This document shows, piece after piece, positions 8,012 through 18,162 of a stretch of DNA of 64,000 nucleotides (positions are counted from its first letter, which is position 1; every line of letters begins with the position of its first letter). The notes under the pieces were generated by a model. It was given only the letters and a program-made list of their open reading frames with translations, made no database searches and was not told where the DNA came from. This DNA comes from Chloroflexus sp. Y-396-1 (GTDB lineage: Bacteria > Chloroflexota > Chloroflexia > Chloroflexales > Chloroflexaceae): the NCBI RefSeq assembly GCF_000516515.1, contig NZ_KI911784.1:3324633-3388632 (forward strand), given 5' to 3'. A program made the position numbers and the translations under genes.

Positions 8012-8782
8012 GTGAGTAATCAACGTCTACCATCGTCGAACCCACTGGCCGGTATTGTGGCTATTGCGATCTTACTGCTTATTTTGGGATTTGTGGCCGG
8101 TCTTCTAATCAGCCGATCCGGTCCACCGGTTGTCATTGTCACGCCGGTTCCGGCTACAGAGCTTGTCACACCAGTTCCGACCTCCGAGTCTGTCGCGCCA
8201 ACTGAACCACCGGCGATACCAACACCAGCCGGTAGCAATCTGCCGGTTATGCCAACAGCGACTACATACCAGTACAATAGCCCACCACCGATGACCATCG
8301 ATCCGGCAAAGAAGTATACCGCGACCATCTACACTCCACGCGGCGAAATTGTCATTGAGCTGTTGCCCGACATTGCTCCGCAAACGGTGAACAACTTCGT
8401 CTTTCTTGCCCGTCAAAATTTCTACAACGGTTTGACCTGGCATCGGGTACTGCCCAATTTTATGGCTCAGGGTGGCGATCCGCGCGGCGATGGAACGGGT
8501 GGCCCTGGCTATACCATCCCAGCCGAGTTTACCGATAAGATATTGTTTGATCGACCCGGCATCGTTGCCATGGCCCGTTCTTCTGATCCCAATAGTGCCG
8601 GTTCCCAGTTTTTCATCACCACGGCGCCAGCTCCCTGGCTGAATGAGCAATACACCATCTTTGGACGAGTTATTCGCGGTCAGGAAATCGTTGATGGCAT
8701 TCCGCTGCGCGATCCCAGTAATCCGGCTGACCTGACCAGACCTGGCGAGACGATCCTGGGCATTACTATTAGCGAGGAGTGA
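8012..8782 (+). CDS. Membrane-anchored peptidyl-prolyl isomerase, cyclophilin type
   Basis: 256 residues. A single hydrophobic helix near residues 14-33 (IVAIAILLLILGFVAGLLI) is followed by a Pro/Thr-rich linker and then a bacterial cyclophilin domain: WHRVLPNFMAQGGDPRG with the catalytic Arg, AMARSSDPNSAGSQFFI, and YTIFGRVIRG. It probably assists folding outside the membrane. The GTG at 8012 is chosen because gaggtg precedes it by 4-5 bases; an in-frame TTG at 8000 overlaps that site and is less likely. Domain assignment is secure. Whether it is a lipoprotein or signal-anchored is unclear; I see no lipobox cysteine after the helix, so anchoring by the helix is preferred. Confidence 0.9.
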   Translation: MSNQRLPSSNPLAGIVAIAILLLILGFVAGLLISRSGPPVVIVTPVPATELVTPVPTSESVAPTEPPAIPTPAGSNLPVMPTATTYQYNSPPPMTIDPAKKYTATIYTPRGEIVIELLPDIAPQTVNNFVFLARQNFYNGLTWHRVLPNFMAQGGDPRGDGTGGPGYTIPAEFTDKILFDRPGIVAMARSSDPNSAGSQFFITTAPAPWLNEQYTIFGRVIRGQEIVDGIPLRDPSNPADLTRPGETILGITISEE

Positions 8783-8825
8783 GGCACTGTTTGGAGTTTT
8801 GCATGAGGATGGCCCGTATCTTTCC

Positions 8826-8875
8826 CCTCTCCCTTTCTCTTCACTCGTGGCAGAGGAAGAGAAAGGGTGGAGAGG
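8826..8875. terminator. Long imperfect hairpin after the cyclophilin gene
   Basis: CCTCTCCCTTTCTCTTC (8826-8842) pairs with GAAGAGAAAGGGTGGAGAGG (8856-8875) around a 13-base loop, with one bulge. It lacks a terminal T-run and resembles the purine/pyrimidine core of family-2 repeats, so it may be a remnant that serves as a terminator. Confidence 0.5.
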
Positions 8876-8896
8876 AATCAATCCCTCTTTCCTTTG

Positions 8897-8925
8897 TTGA
8901 CGATCATTCACGGCACTGCTATAAT
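8897..8925 (+). promoter_or_regulatory. Promoter, TTGACG-17-TATAAT
   Basis: TTGACG at 8897-8902 and TATAAT at 8920-8925, 17-bp spacer, about 58 bases before the next coding start. Confidence 0.75.
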
Positions 8926-8982
8926 CGCCGCCACAATCAATCGTGATCGACGCTCTGCGACCGTGAGGAGAGGCTTGTTGCT

Positions 8983-9441
8983 ATGGGGTTCTTTGAATAC
9001 TTTCTAACCGTTAGCCCTCAATTTGGTTCATACGCCTGGACATTCTTCATTGTGCAGATTCTGCTGGTCGCGGGCGGCGCCTACTTCATCTGGCTGCACA
9101 CGGATCGGAACGTTGTCCGTGCAACGTTCTTCCGTCAGTTGGGGATCGCGTTGCTGATTGTGGGTGGGTTTGGTGTGGCATTGGGTGTCGTTCGCATGCT
9201 CAACGTGCCCCCCTTCAACCAACGTTTCTGGTTTTACATTCAGTTGGTGATCGAGCTGATCTTGGGCGGTTATGTCGTCTACTACATGCGTAATGTCTTG
9301 CCCGAACTAGTACGAAATGCTCGCACACGCACCCCGGCTCCCCGCCAGACCCCAGCCGCCGCTGCTCCGGCAACACCGCGACCGGTCGCTACCACCGGTC
9401 GGCGCGAAGCTCGACGCGAACGCAAACGGAAGAACAAATAA
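8983..9441 (+). CDS. Small membrane protein of unknown function
   Basis: 152 residues, not recognised. Three hydrophobic helices are visible (about 18-37, 50-67 and 79-98), followed by a cytoplasmic-looking tail that begins ARTRTPAPRQTPAA, is rich in Ala/Pro/Thr, and ends in a strongly basic run (RREARRERKRKNK). The positive tail predicts an inside C-terminus and possible nucleic-acid or ribosome contact. It has its own good promoter and a gaggag sequence about 14 bases before ATG 8983. No neighbour suggests a pathway. Confidence 0.7.
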   Translation: MGFFEYFLTVSPQFGSYAWTFFIVQILLVAGGAYFIWLHTDRNVVRATFFRQLGIALLIVGGFGVALGVVRMLNVPPFNQRFWFYIQLVIELILGGYVVYYMRNVLPELVRNARTRTPAPRQTPAAAAPATPRPVATTGRREARRERKRKNK

Positions 9442-9491
9442 ACCGAGCTGGTTGGCACAAGAATGATCCGGATCGACGGTCGGGGATACTT

Positions 9492-9554
9492 ACCGGTAGC
9501 GCAGAGCACTACTGCACGCTCTAGCGGGCGGGTTTCTAGCCCGCCCCTACCGGT
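9492..9554. terminator. Nested inverted repeats between convergent genes
   Basis: Outer arms ACCGGTAG (9492-9499) and CTACCGGT (9547-9554) enclose an inner GGGCGGG/CCCGCCC hairpin (9526-9532, 9540-9546). It lies between the + gene ending at 9441 and the - gene ending at 9708, so it may terminate both. It resembles the gggcgggtttc unit near 29131. Confidence 0.5.
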
Positions 9555-9707
9555 TTAGTGATGGGGACAATAACCGGAGTATGCTGGCCCTGGTCGCATT
9601 GACGAATGCGCTGTCTTTGGACGTAGCCAACCTCCTTCCATCTGCTCTCGTTCAAACCACAGCAACCGGTAGTAGGATGTTCATCAACATATCAAACTCA
9701 ACCGAAG

Positions 9708-10304
9708 TTACCATACCGCACGCACTGTTAATGCTTGCCGCAAGAGCCGGTGATATTCAGATCGAGGAATTTCTATCGTACCGAATTGCAACATGTGTGG
9801 CCCAACAATAAATTGCGAGTCGAGCAAGACAAACCCACCGCGTCGCAGACGCTCAACAAGATGTACCAGCGCGACTTTGCTAGCATCACGTACACGATGG
9901 AACATGCTTTCGCCGGCGAAGAGACCGCCGATTGCGACGCCGTATAGGCCCCCGGCCAATTGACCGTCACGCCAGCACTCGACACTGTGGGCGTATCCTA
10001 GATAGTGTAATTCAGTGTAAGCACGGATAATTTCAGGCGAAATCCAGGTTGTTTCACGGCCAGGAGCCGGTTCAGCGCAACCCCGAATGACTTCTTCAAA
10101 TGCGGTGTCAAAGGTGACGGTAAAAACACCTGCACGAACGGTACGGGCCAGCCGTCGGGGAACGTGAAACCGTTCGTCAAGCGGGATAATCGCACGCCGT
10201 AGCGGTTCGTACCAACCGATTTCACCACGTTCATCCGCCATTGGGAAAATACCCTGACGATAGGCGGCTAGGAGCAATTCAGGAGAAAGGATTGTTCTGG
10301 TCAT
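9708..10304 (-). CDS. aat: Leucyl/phenylalanyl-tRNA--protein transferase
   Basis: 198 residues. It opens TRTILSPELLLAAYRQGIFPMADERGEIGWYEP, with the family's YRQGIFPM signature, and continues with the conserved WIS, ELHYLGYAHSVECW, LAGGLYGVAIGGLFAGESMF and LLDSQF motifs. Aat attaches Leu or Phe to N-terminal Arg/Lys and so feeds proteins to ClpS/ClpAP. The start is ATG 10304, behind a gaggcg site; earlier codons in frame belong to the neighbouring gene's DNA. The upstream membrane-protein gene stops two bases before this start, so the two are almost certainly co-transcribed. Confidence 0.95.
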   Translation of the reverse strand: MTRTILSPELLLAAYRQGIFPMADERGEIGWYEPLRRAIIPLDERFHVPRRLARTVRAGVFTVTFDTAFEEVIRGCAEPAPGRETTWISPEIIRAYTELHYLGYAHSVECWRDGQLAGGLYGVAIGGLFAGESMFHRVRDASKVALVHLVERLRRGGFVLLDSQFIVGPHMLQFGTIEIPRSEYHRLLRQALTVRAVW

Positions 10305-10306
10305 TG

Positions 10307-11002
10307 CTAACGCCTCAAGCGAGCCAAACCGGTACTGATTATAGCGACGCACCAACCTAACAGAATCAGCGTCAAGATCAGACCAATTCGTAGTGGCCAT
10401 TCGCTATCAGGCAGAAGCCGGGCAATGAGCAGCGGTGCACCAATGATACCATAGATGAACACCTGAAAGAGCAGCGGCATCGGTAAGATTGCAATGGTCA
10501 TGCTAGGCCAGGAATACCGATGAACGGTGATGAACACGTAACATAAACCGTAGGTAATGGTTGCATTCATCAGCGCCGCAAGCAGGTCAATAGGTAGACC
10601 AAAGGGCAATGGCGCGAGGAACAACGGTGGTGTCGGTAGTCGCAAACCGAGCAAACCGATCAACAACTGAAAACTGGTGAAAACCAGAAAGGTAAAGAGA
10701 CCGCTCCCTAATCCTGGGGTCCACCAACGGTACCAGTACAGACCAACGATGATCAGCGCTGGCAGCGCATCGGGCCAGGCCGCAGGCAGTGAACGAATCG
10801 GGTCAAACGGCGTCGTCAGCACTGCCCACAGCGAACCGAGAGCTGGCGCCGTTTGCAGCGTGTAAAGGAACCGCCAGAACGGTTCGAGTATTGTGCCTAA
10901 CTGACCGGCGACTAACGCCAGCAAGTAGAGTGGAGTACGTTGCCACCACCACAGCCAACACGCAAGTACGTAGAGTACCAGTGAAATGATAATCGCAAGC
11001 AG
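10307..11002 (-). CDS. Polytopic membrane protein with unusual start (CTG?)
   Basis: About 231 residues, mostly hydrophobic, with five or six likely membrane helices; not recognised beyond that. The start is a puzzle. The first ordinary start codon in frame is TTG 10924, but the 26 codons above it read as a clean hydrophobic helix (LLAIIISLVLYVLACWLWWWQ) and are clearly coding in style. Above them an AGGAGG site lies 7 bases before a CTG at 11002-11000. An ATG at 11007 sits 2 bases after the same site but is one frame off. Either CTG initiates, or a one-base error or frameshift separates ATG from the gene. It precedes aat by two bases. Confidence 0.6.
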   Translation of the reverse strand: MLAIIISLVLYVLACWLWWWQRTPLYLLALVAGQLGTILEPFWRFLYTLQTAPALGSLWAVLTTPFDPIRSLPAAWPDALPALIIVGLYWYRWWTPGLGSGLFTFLVFTSFQLLIGLLGLRLPTPPLFLAPLPFGLPIDLLAALMNATITYGLCYVFITVHRYSWPSMTIAILPMPLLFQVFIYGIIGAPLLIARLLPDSEWPLRIGLILTLILLGWCVAIISTGLARLRR

Positions 11003-11027
11003 AGCATTTCCTCCTCATCCCATCATT

Positions 11028-11230
11028 GACTTCACTGCAAAAAGGCAATCGTCTCACCACAGAGACTACAGAGATCACAGAGACTACAGATAGATTTATC
11101 TTCTGTCCAAAATAGAGCGTAAAAATTTTTCTTATATGCCTTAAGGGGTTGAAAAAATACCCTTTTACTCATAAATCTTGCACGCTCTACGCACCCTATG
11201 TGCTCCATGATGAGTTTTTGCAGTAGACTC
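11028..11230 (-). repeat. Family-1 element, copy 4 (inverted orientation)
   Basis: 203 bp on the minus strand relative to the other copies. In element orientation the ends are GAGTCTACTGCAAAAA and, inward from the other side, GACTTCACTGCAAAAA (13 of 16 match). It is flanked by perfect direct repeats ATCATT (11022-11027 and 11231-11236). The interior is the most diverged of the four. It sits 24 bp beyond the stop of the YtpQ-like gene and just upstream of the membrane-protein gene. Confidence 0.85.
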
Positions 11231-11254
11231 ATCATTGTTTCATGATGGGCACTG

Positions 11255-12064
11255 CTATACCCATTGGTATTCTCGCACCTGACCATCTTCGATAGTGAAG
11301 AGTTGATCGGTTAAGCCGTATTCACGCTGGACTGAGTCGAGCTGAATCTGATGGGCAATGCTGGTGAGAATGCTCTCATCGGCATCACTGAAGGCGATCA
11401 GAAAATCGCGATTGGGAATACCGATGACCATATTGCCCGGAAAATGCGGTTGCCAGCTCGCCAGCAGATCAGGTAATAACAACCGTGTTGCATCATAACC
11501 ATCTTGTGAATGGGCGATAATTAAGCGCTGCGGCCCCTCGCCACTGATCAGGAACTTTGCCCGTTCTTTCGTTCGTACTGCCAGATTGGCAATTGCATGC
11601 TCATGGAGCTGATGTTCACCGACCTGCCATCGTTCAAGATGGCGTTCGTTGATGTAGGCTACGCTTTGCGGTTCATCGATAACGTAGGTAATGATCAGAT
11701 CGGCCAGAAACGGTCGATAGGCAAGCATCGGTAATTTCTTTTCAAAGACAGCATTGAGTAAGACAATCGGTTTGAGCATTGGCATCACACGATGGGCCAC
11801 TTCGCTGAAGGTGCGCGCTTCGCGAACCGGTATTTGATCATGGAGGGTGCGCAAGAGCGTTGCATACACCAGTTCAAAGTGCTCTGGCGCCTGACGGTAC
11901 GCATTATAGAACGCCGTCAAATCGACTCGTAGGTGACGTTGACCGACCCGCACCTGTACCACGTCACCTTCACGACTAAGCACCTCGATGGTAGGTTCAT
12001 CTCGCAATCGTTGCTCGATGGTAGCGGCAAAATCAGACCGACTGAGCGGAGGTTGTTCAGTCAT
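11255..12064 (-). CDS. DUF1444 (YtpQ-like) protein
   Basis: 269 residues. The C-terminal part LPDLLASWQPHFPGNMVIGIPNRDFLIAFSDAD matches the conserved core of the DUF1444/YtpQ family, as does PIVLLNAVFEKKLPMLAYRPFLADLIITYVID. No enzymatic motif is visible and the family has no established activity that I know. The start ATG at 12064 overlaps the purL stop by four bases (ATGA), so it is translationally coupled to purine synthesis here. A family-1 repeat lies directly after it. Family call is good, role unknown. Confidence 0.8.
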   Translation of the reverse strand: MTEQPPLSRSDFAATIEQRLRDEPTIEVLSREGDVVQVRVGQRHLRVDLTAFYNAYRQAPEHFELVYATLLRTLHDQIPVREARTFSEVAHRVMPMLKPIVLLNAVFEKKLPMLAYRPFLADLIITYVIDEPQSVAYINERHLERWQVGEHQLHEHAIANLAVRTKERAKFLISGEGPQRLIIAHSQDGYDATRLLLPDLLASWQPHFPGNMVIGIPNRDFLIAFSDADESILTSIAHQIQLDSVQREYGLTDQLFTIEDGQVREYQWV

Positions 12065-14985
12065 AGATCGGTATCCTTCACGTTGATAACCTCAAGAGGT
12101 TGTTGCCAGACCGTGCGCAGGGTAGTGACCGGTAGATTGATCAATGTTTGTTGCTGCCAGGTGATGTGTAGCGTTGGGGTCGCCGTTACCACTCCCAACC
12201 GAAATAGTGGTAATCCACTCAGGAACGCCTCAAATGCTTCGGTGTGTGCCGGATCAACCGCGATCAGGAAGCGGCTAGGCGTCTCGCTGAACAACGCCGT
12301 TATAAAATCACTGTGTATCTCGTAAAGCACAAGGTGTAAGCCCAATTCACCGGCAATTGCCATTTCTGCCGCCGCGACCGCCAGGCCACCCTCGCTGAGA
12401 TCATGACAGGAGCGTACCAGCCCAGCCCGTATCGCCCGGTGAAGGGCGCGGAATATTGCCGGCGCCATTGCCAGATCGACCTTGGGCAATGCCCCACCAT
12501 CTTCAATCATACCGATAGCGGCCAGATGGCTCCCGGCAAATTCAGATCGTGTGTTCCCTAGCAGATAAACCACGTCACCAGCCTGTTTCAGATCCATGGT
12601 AACACACTGTCGCACATCGGGTACCTGGGCTAGCGCAGAGATCAGCAGTGTGGGCGGAATAGCTACTCGCCGACCATCGGCATCACGATATTCGTTATTC
12701 AGCGAGTCTTTGCCGCTAATGAAGGGGGTCCCAAACGCGACTGCGCCGTCATAACATCCGGCGGCAGCCCGCACTAAGCCGGCCATCCGATCAGGTTGCT
12801 TCGGGTCGCCCCAACAGAAGTTATCGAGAATGGCCGTCTGATCAGGGTCACCGCCGACAGCTACGACATTCCGCAGTGCCTCGTCGATAGCGGCTAGCGC
12901 CATCCAGTACGGATCATGCAGACCGTACCGCGGGCAGATACCAAAACCCAACGCCAGACCGGTTGGTTCGGTGGGCAGGGGCTGGATCACCGCAGCATCG
13001 GAGGGGCCAGCCAGATTGATCCCTACCAGTGGTTTGATAATCGTTCCCCCGCCAACTTCGTGGTCGTAGGTACGAATAATGCGCTCTTTTGAGGCAATCG
13101 ATGGATGGGCCAGCAAACGCAGGAGTGCCTGGTCAGGTACTACCGTTGTCAGTTGCGGCGACCGGGATAGCGCTGGAGAAGGCTGCCATACCGCAGTCAG
13201 CACCCGTTGCGGACGGCCATTGTGGAGAAATTGCATATCGAGATCGACGACGCGCAGATCGCGGTAAAAGACCCGCAGTCGTCCATCGCTGGTAAACCGT
13301 CCAATTGGCGTTGCCTCGACCTCTTCAGCCGTGCAGAGGGTGAGCAGAGCGATCAGACGATCAGGCGGCACTGCAAGTACCATCCGTTCCTGAGCTTCAG
13401 AGAGCCATATCTCCCAGGGTTGCAGACCGGCATACTTACACGGTACGTGCTCGAGGTGTACTTCTGCACCCAATTCTGCTCCCATCTCACCGATAGCCGA
13501 TGAAAGACCACCTGCCCCACAATCGGTAATTGCAGAATAGAGACCGGCATCACGAGCTTGCAAAAGCACATCTAGCATCTTCTTCTCGGTGATCGGATCA
13601 CCGATCTGCACGGCACTCCCTACCTCGCTTGCAGTGGTATGGGTAAGCTCGATACTGGAAAAGGTTGCTCCATGAATTCCATCGCGCCCGGTACGACCGC
13701 CCATTACGACGATAATGTCGCCCGGACGCACATTGCGCGGGTGGAGACCGCGCGGCGCCAGGCCAACAGTACCACAGTAGACGAGTGGGTTGGCCGTATA
13801 GCCGGGGTCAAACAACACTGCCCCGCCAACAGTTGGAATGCCTAGCTTATTACCGTAATCACGGATACCGGCGACCACACCGCTGGCGATCCGTCGCGGA
13901 TGGAGGATACCCGGAGGAGGCGGTGGTGCATCGGGCATACCAAAGCAAAGGACATCGATGTTTGCAATCGGTCGTGCCGACACACCAAGCACATCACGAA
14001 TCACGCCGCCAACACCAGTATTGGCGCCGCCGAATGGTTCGAGCGCGCTGGGGTGGTTGTGAGTTTCGACTTTATATGAAACCTCGAAATGATCCCCAAA
14101 CGCGAGAATACCGGCATTATCAACAAAGGCACTCAACACCCATTGATCATTGCGCCTAGACAGCACCTGCTCAGTTGCACGCATCAGGTACGTGCGGATA
14201 AGGCTATCGATGGTGCACTCGCCACCGGCAAGCTGCGTCAACATCGGATATAGATCAGGCTGCGCAGGTGGTTCTTCGGGCGGTTGCGTATACCGTACTC
14301 GCGCCTTGAATGTCTTGTGGGAACAGTGTTCGCTCCAGGTTTGCGCAATCGTTTCAAGCTCACCATCGGTTGGGTCGCGTCCCTGAGCGACGAAGTAAGC
14401 CTGAATTGCACGCATTTCGGCGAGATCGAGTGCCAACACGCCACGCTGACTGATGGCGATCAACGCAGTATCATCGGCGGATCGGAGGGGTATCGTTGCT
14501 ACCACTGGCGTGGTTGGCGTTGGCTCAGCAACCAACATTGTGTAAAATGCAGCTCGTGCCGTTGCCTGTTCACCGGGATGGTAAGCGATTGTGGTTTGCA
14601 CAATATCAATCGCCAGATCAGCCGCTGCCTGCACCGGGTCAGCGGTAGCCGGTAAGAAATACCGACGTAGCGATCGGGCATGTTCAAGACTACGCACACC
14701 GAGCCGACGTGCGCCCTCAACTACACTCTCACCCTCGCTATCGGTGACACCGGGCCGATACGCTACTTCTATGACCAGGAGATCAGCCTCAGGGAAGAAG
14801 GGATCGGTCAATGGCTGATCAGAAGTCACCTCCTGCCAGTGGACCTGTTGCACGACCGGATCGTGGAGCAAATGTTCAGCCAACGACTTCACTGCCGTCG
14901 GAGTAAGTTCGGTGCCTGCCAACAGATAGAGATGCTGCGGCCCGTCAATGCCTCGTGAGGCAACGGTCACAAGATAGAGCGGCAT
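12061..14985 (-). CDS. purL: Phosphoribosylformylglycinamidine synthase, PurS-PurL fusion without PurQ
   Basis: 974 residues, longer than small PurL (about 740) and shorter than the large type (about 1300). Residues 70-140 (VAYRPGVTDSEGESVVEGARRLG...) read as PurS, and the preceding 60 residues look like a second PurS-like half, as in the N-domain of large FGAM synthases. The PurL part follows: WSEHCSHKTFKA, then KVETHNHPSALEPFGGANTG with the ATP/FGAR-binding core, and a second AIRS-like half with GTPFISGKDSLNNEY. The C-terminal glutaminase is missing, so ammonia must come from a separate PurQ not in this window. ATG 14985 has ggag upstream. It catalyses step 4 of purine synthesis. Confidence 0.93.
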   Translation of the reverse strand: MPLYLVTVASRGIDGPQHLYLLAGTELTPTAVKSLAEHLLHDPVVQQVHWQEVTSDQPLTDPFFPEADLLVIEVAYRPGVTDSEGESVVEGARRLGVRSLEHARSLRRYFLPATADPVQAAADLAIDIVQTTIAYHPGEQATARAAFYTMLVAEPTPTTPVVATIPLRSADDTALIAISQRGVLALDLAEMRAIQAYFVAQGRDPTDGELETIAQTWSEHCSHKTFKARVRYTQPPEEPPAQPDLYPMLTQLAGGECTIDSLIRTYLMRATEQVLSRRNDQWVLSAFVDNAGILAFGDHFEVSYKVETHNHPSALEPFGGANTGVGGVIRDVLGVSARPIANIDVLCFGMPDAPPPPPGILHPRRIASGVVAGIRDYGNKLGIPTVGGAVLFDPGYTANPLVYCGTVGLAPRGLHPRNVRPGDIIVVMGGRTGRDGIHGATFSSIELTHTTASEVGSAVQIGDPITEKKMLDVLLQARDAGLYSAITDCGAGGLSSAIGEMGAELGAEVHLEHVPCKYAGLQPWEIWLSEAQERMVLAVPPDRLIALLTLCTAEEVEATPIGRFTSDGRLRVFYRDLRVVDLDMQFLHNGRPQRVLTAVWQPSPALSRSPQLTTVVPDQALLRLLAHPSIASKERIIRTYDHEVGGGTIIKPLVGINLAGPSDAAVIQPLPTEPTGLALGFGICPRYGLHDPYWMALAAIDEALRNVVAVGGDPDQTAILDNFCWGDPKQPDRMAGLVRAAAGCYDGAVAFGTPFISGKDSLNNEYRDADGRRVAIPPTLLISALAQVPDVRQCVTMDLKQAGDVVYLLGNTRSEFAGSHLAAIGMIEDGGALPKVDLAMAPAIFRALHRAIRAGLVRSCHDLSEGGLAVAAAEMAIAGELGLHLVLYEIHSDFITALFSETPSRFLIAVDPAHTEAFEAFLSGLPLFRLGVVTATPTLHITWQQQTLINLPVTTLRTVWQQPLEVINVKDTDL

Positions 14986-15121
14986 AGCTTCTCCAGAACA
15001 ATCGATGATGAAAGAACAGTGATACGCAGCCGTCCCATACCGGCAACTTTTGCGCACCCACATCGTTTATAATCTTGAGTATACCATCTTCTCTCGTCTG
15101 TTTTGCAGTGTGGAGCACAAT

Positions 15122-15649
15122 ATGTTGTTGCCAAGACCCCAGATAATATACCTTGTCATTGGATTGCTTTTAACGATGGTACCGACAATAACCATTGCCC
15201 AGCCTACCGCGACCCTGAGTGGGATTATCACTTACCGTGAACAGATAACCCTTCCTGCCGATGCTCTGGTCACACTCCAGATTGCCGAGGTGACCGCTCA
15301 GGGTACCGGCGGTCGGGTGATTACCGAGCAGACCTTCAGCACCGGTGGCGCGCAACCACCATTCCGCTTCAATCTCGCTTACAATCCGGCTATTATCGAT
15401 GCCGGTCGAGTGTATACCCTCCAGGGACGCATTCAGTCGGGTGGGCGAATCCTCTTTACTACCTACACCCTCATTCCGGTCATTACCGGTAGTGCACCGC
15501 GGAGCGACATTCAAGTTGTCATGTCGTCGGTGCGGGGAAGTAGCCTACCAGCCGCCGGTAGTCACCTGTGGCTGGTAGGATTGGCGATAGGGTTAGGCGG
15601 GCTTGGGGGATTGGTGCACGGAATAAGGTGCAGAAGACGAGCGTGGTAG
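15122..15649 (+). CDS. YbaY-like secreted/membrane protein
   Basis: 175 residues from ATG 15122 (tggag upstream). A signal peptide (IIYLVIGLLLTMVPTITIAQ) leads into a domain TATLSGIITYREQITLPADALVTLQIAEV... that matches the YbaY/YscW beta-sandwich pattern. A Gly/Leu-rich C-terminal helix (LWLVGLAIGLGGLGGLV) followed by arginines suggests anchoring by the C-terminus. YbaY-type domains occur in envelope lipoproteins of unknown task; no lipobox Cys is visible here. It is divergent from purL, with the shared control region at 14986-15121. Confidence 0.75.
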   Translation: MLLPRPQIIYLVIGLLLTMVPTITIAQPTATLSGIITYREQITLPADALVTLQIAEVTAQGTGGRVITEQTFSTGGAQPPFRFNLAYNPAIIDAGRVYTLQGRIQSGGRILFTTYTLIPVITGSAPRSDIQVVMSSVRGSSLPAAGSHLWLVGLAIGLGGLGGLVHGIRCRRRAW

Positions 15650-15657
15650 ACAGTCGA

Positions 15658-15676
15658 GGCGCAGCAATGCTGCGCC
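15658..15676. terminator. Short palindrome GGCGCAGCA-a-TGCTGCGCC
   Basis: A 9-bp perfect hairpin placed right after the YbaY-like gene and before the convergent GNAT gene. It is probably a bidirectional terminator and belongs to the window's set of short GC palindromes. Confidence 0.5.
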
Positions 15677-15735
15677 CCTATTTAGGATTCCCGATATATC
15701 TCGATCATCAACGTCGGCTCAGCCAAGTGCTGCGC

Positions 15736-16341
15736 TTACGGTTCCCACACAATCAATGCCGCATGCGGTACCAATTCATCGCGAATATGATTGTAGAGAA
15801 TACCGCGCACCGTAAAACCATTACGCAATTGCGGAGTAAGCGTCGGATCGGCCAATTGCCCAGCGACCACAGCAGCAACATACTCTTCCACCGACATGCG
15901 GTCGCGATGGGCAACATAGCCGGGCAACATACCACCCGCTACCATCCCACGCAGCCCTAGGCGTCGGATTAAGGCCTTCCGGGCATCGTACAGCATCCGG
16001 CTGATCCCACGTCCACGATACGCGGGATGCACACTCATATCGGCGCCGTAAAGCCATTCACCGTCTGGATCATGGTGCCCAAAATTACCATAATCGACAA
16101 TCTCTTCAAACGTGTGCTGTTGAAAGACCTTTTCACCGCGAATGCGGAAGGTACTGCTCTGACCGACCACCCGGTCATTATCAAGTGCCACATGTTGACC
16201 TTCGGGAAAAATGCGCAAATGCGTGGCAAAGTTTTCTGCACTAAAGTGATCTTCCGGATCAAGCGTAGGAAAACAGATTTGCTGATGGATCACCAATTGC
16301 GGAATATGTTCGGGCCTGGTTTGCACAACGACAATCGTCAT
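15736..16341 (-). CDS. GNAT-family acetyltransferase
   Basis: 201 residues. The acetyl-CoA-binding motif VHPAYRGRGISRMLYDARK lies at about residues 103-121, after the WLYGADM strand. The N-terminal half (VVVQTRPEHIPQLVIHQQICFP) is the usual GNAT opening. An insertion (FQQHTFEEIVDYGNFGHHDPDGEW) between strands is unusual and may shape the substrate pocket. A strong AGGAGAGG site precedes ATG 16341. It lies 88 bp after the aminotransferase gene on the same strand and could be co-transcribed, possibly acetylating an amine product, but that is inference. Confidence 0.85.
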   Translation of the reverse strand: MTIVVVQTRPEHIPQLVIHQQICFPTLDPEDHFSAENFATHLRIFPEGQHVALDNDRVVGQSSTFRIRGEKVFQQHTFEEIVDYGNFGHHDPDGEWLYGADMSVHPAYRGRGISRMLYDARKALIRRLGLRGMVAGGMLPGYVAHRDRMSVEEYVAAVVAGQLADPTLTPQLRNGFTVRGILYNHIRDELVPHAALIVWEP

Positions 16342-16429
16342 AGACCTCTCCTGAGGGGATAGGCAGGCTACATATCAATCTGCCCATGCTGCGGTAGATA
16401 CCTGCCCACCAGGTAATAGCAAAGAACTG

Positions 16430-17773
<1,344 letters not shown>

Positions 17774-18162
17774 GATATGCACTCCTTTGTGTATTCACTA
17801 CGATCTTCGCTCGATGACGAATATTATACCACTATCGTATTCCACAAGTTGAACGACGTCATCGTTCAGCCTACAGGACAGAGAGATGAGCGGGTATTGA
17901 CATACTCCCTCCTTTGCTCAACAAGAACGGTAAGAGTCGGCAACCATAAATGCAGGTGGGTGCTCAAGAATATCGTTTTGGGCGCGTATTGAGAGGGTAG
18001 ATTCCACTGGTATCGATACGATCAAAAATGCCGTTATGTTCAAATCACAACGGACATGAGGAGCGGCAAACCGCTCTTTAGTTCCTGAAATGGAAGGAGA
18101 AGAAAGTTGGTCATCGGTTACGCATTGTTTTGATTATTCTGCCAAAAGAAACAGCGACAAGC
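17774..18162. other. Intergenic stretch with one small hairpin
   Basis: No gene is supported. It holds the gabT promoter region (TATAAT on the minus strand near 17828) and a GAGCGG-caaa-CCGCTC hairpin followed by TTT near 18061-18077. No repeat family was recognised. Confidence 0.5.

Noticed and set aside
13353-14818. Several plus- and minus-strand frames of 60-120 codons over purL
   Set aside because: They are shadows of the PurL reading frame, which has full-length homology.
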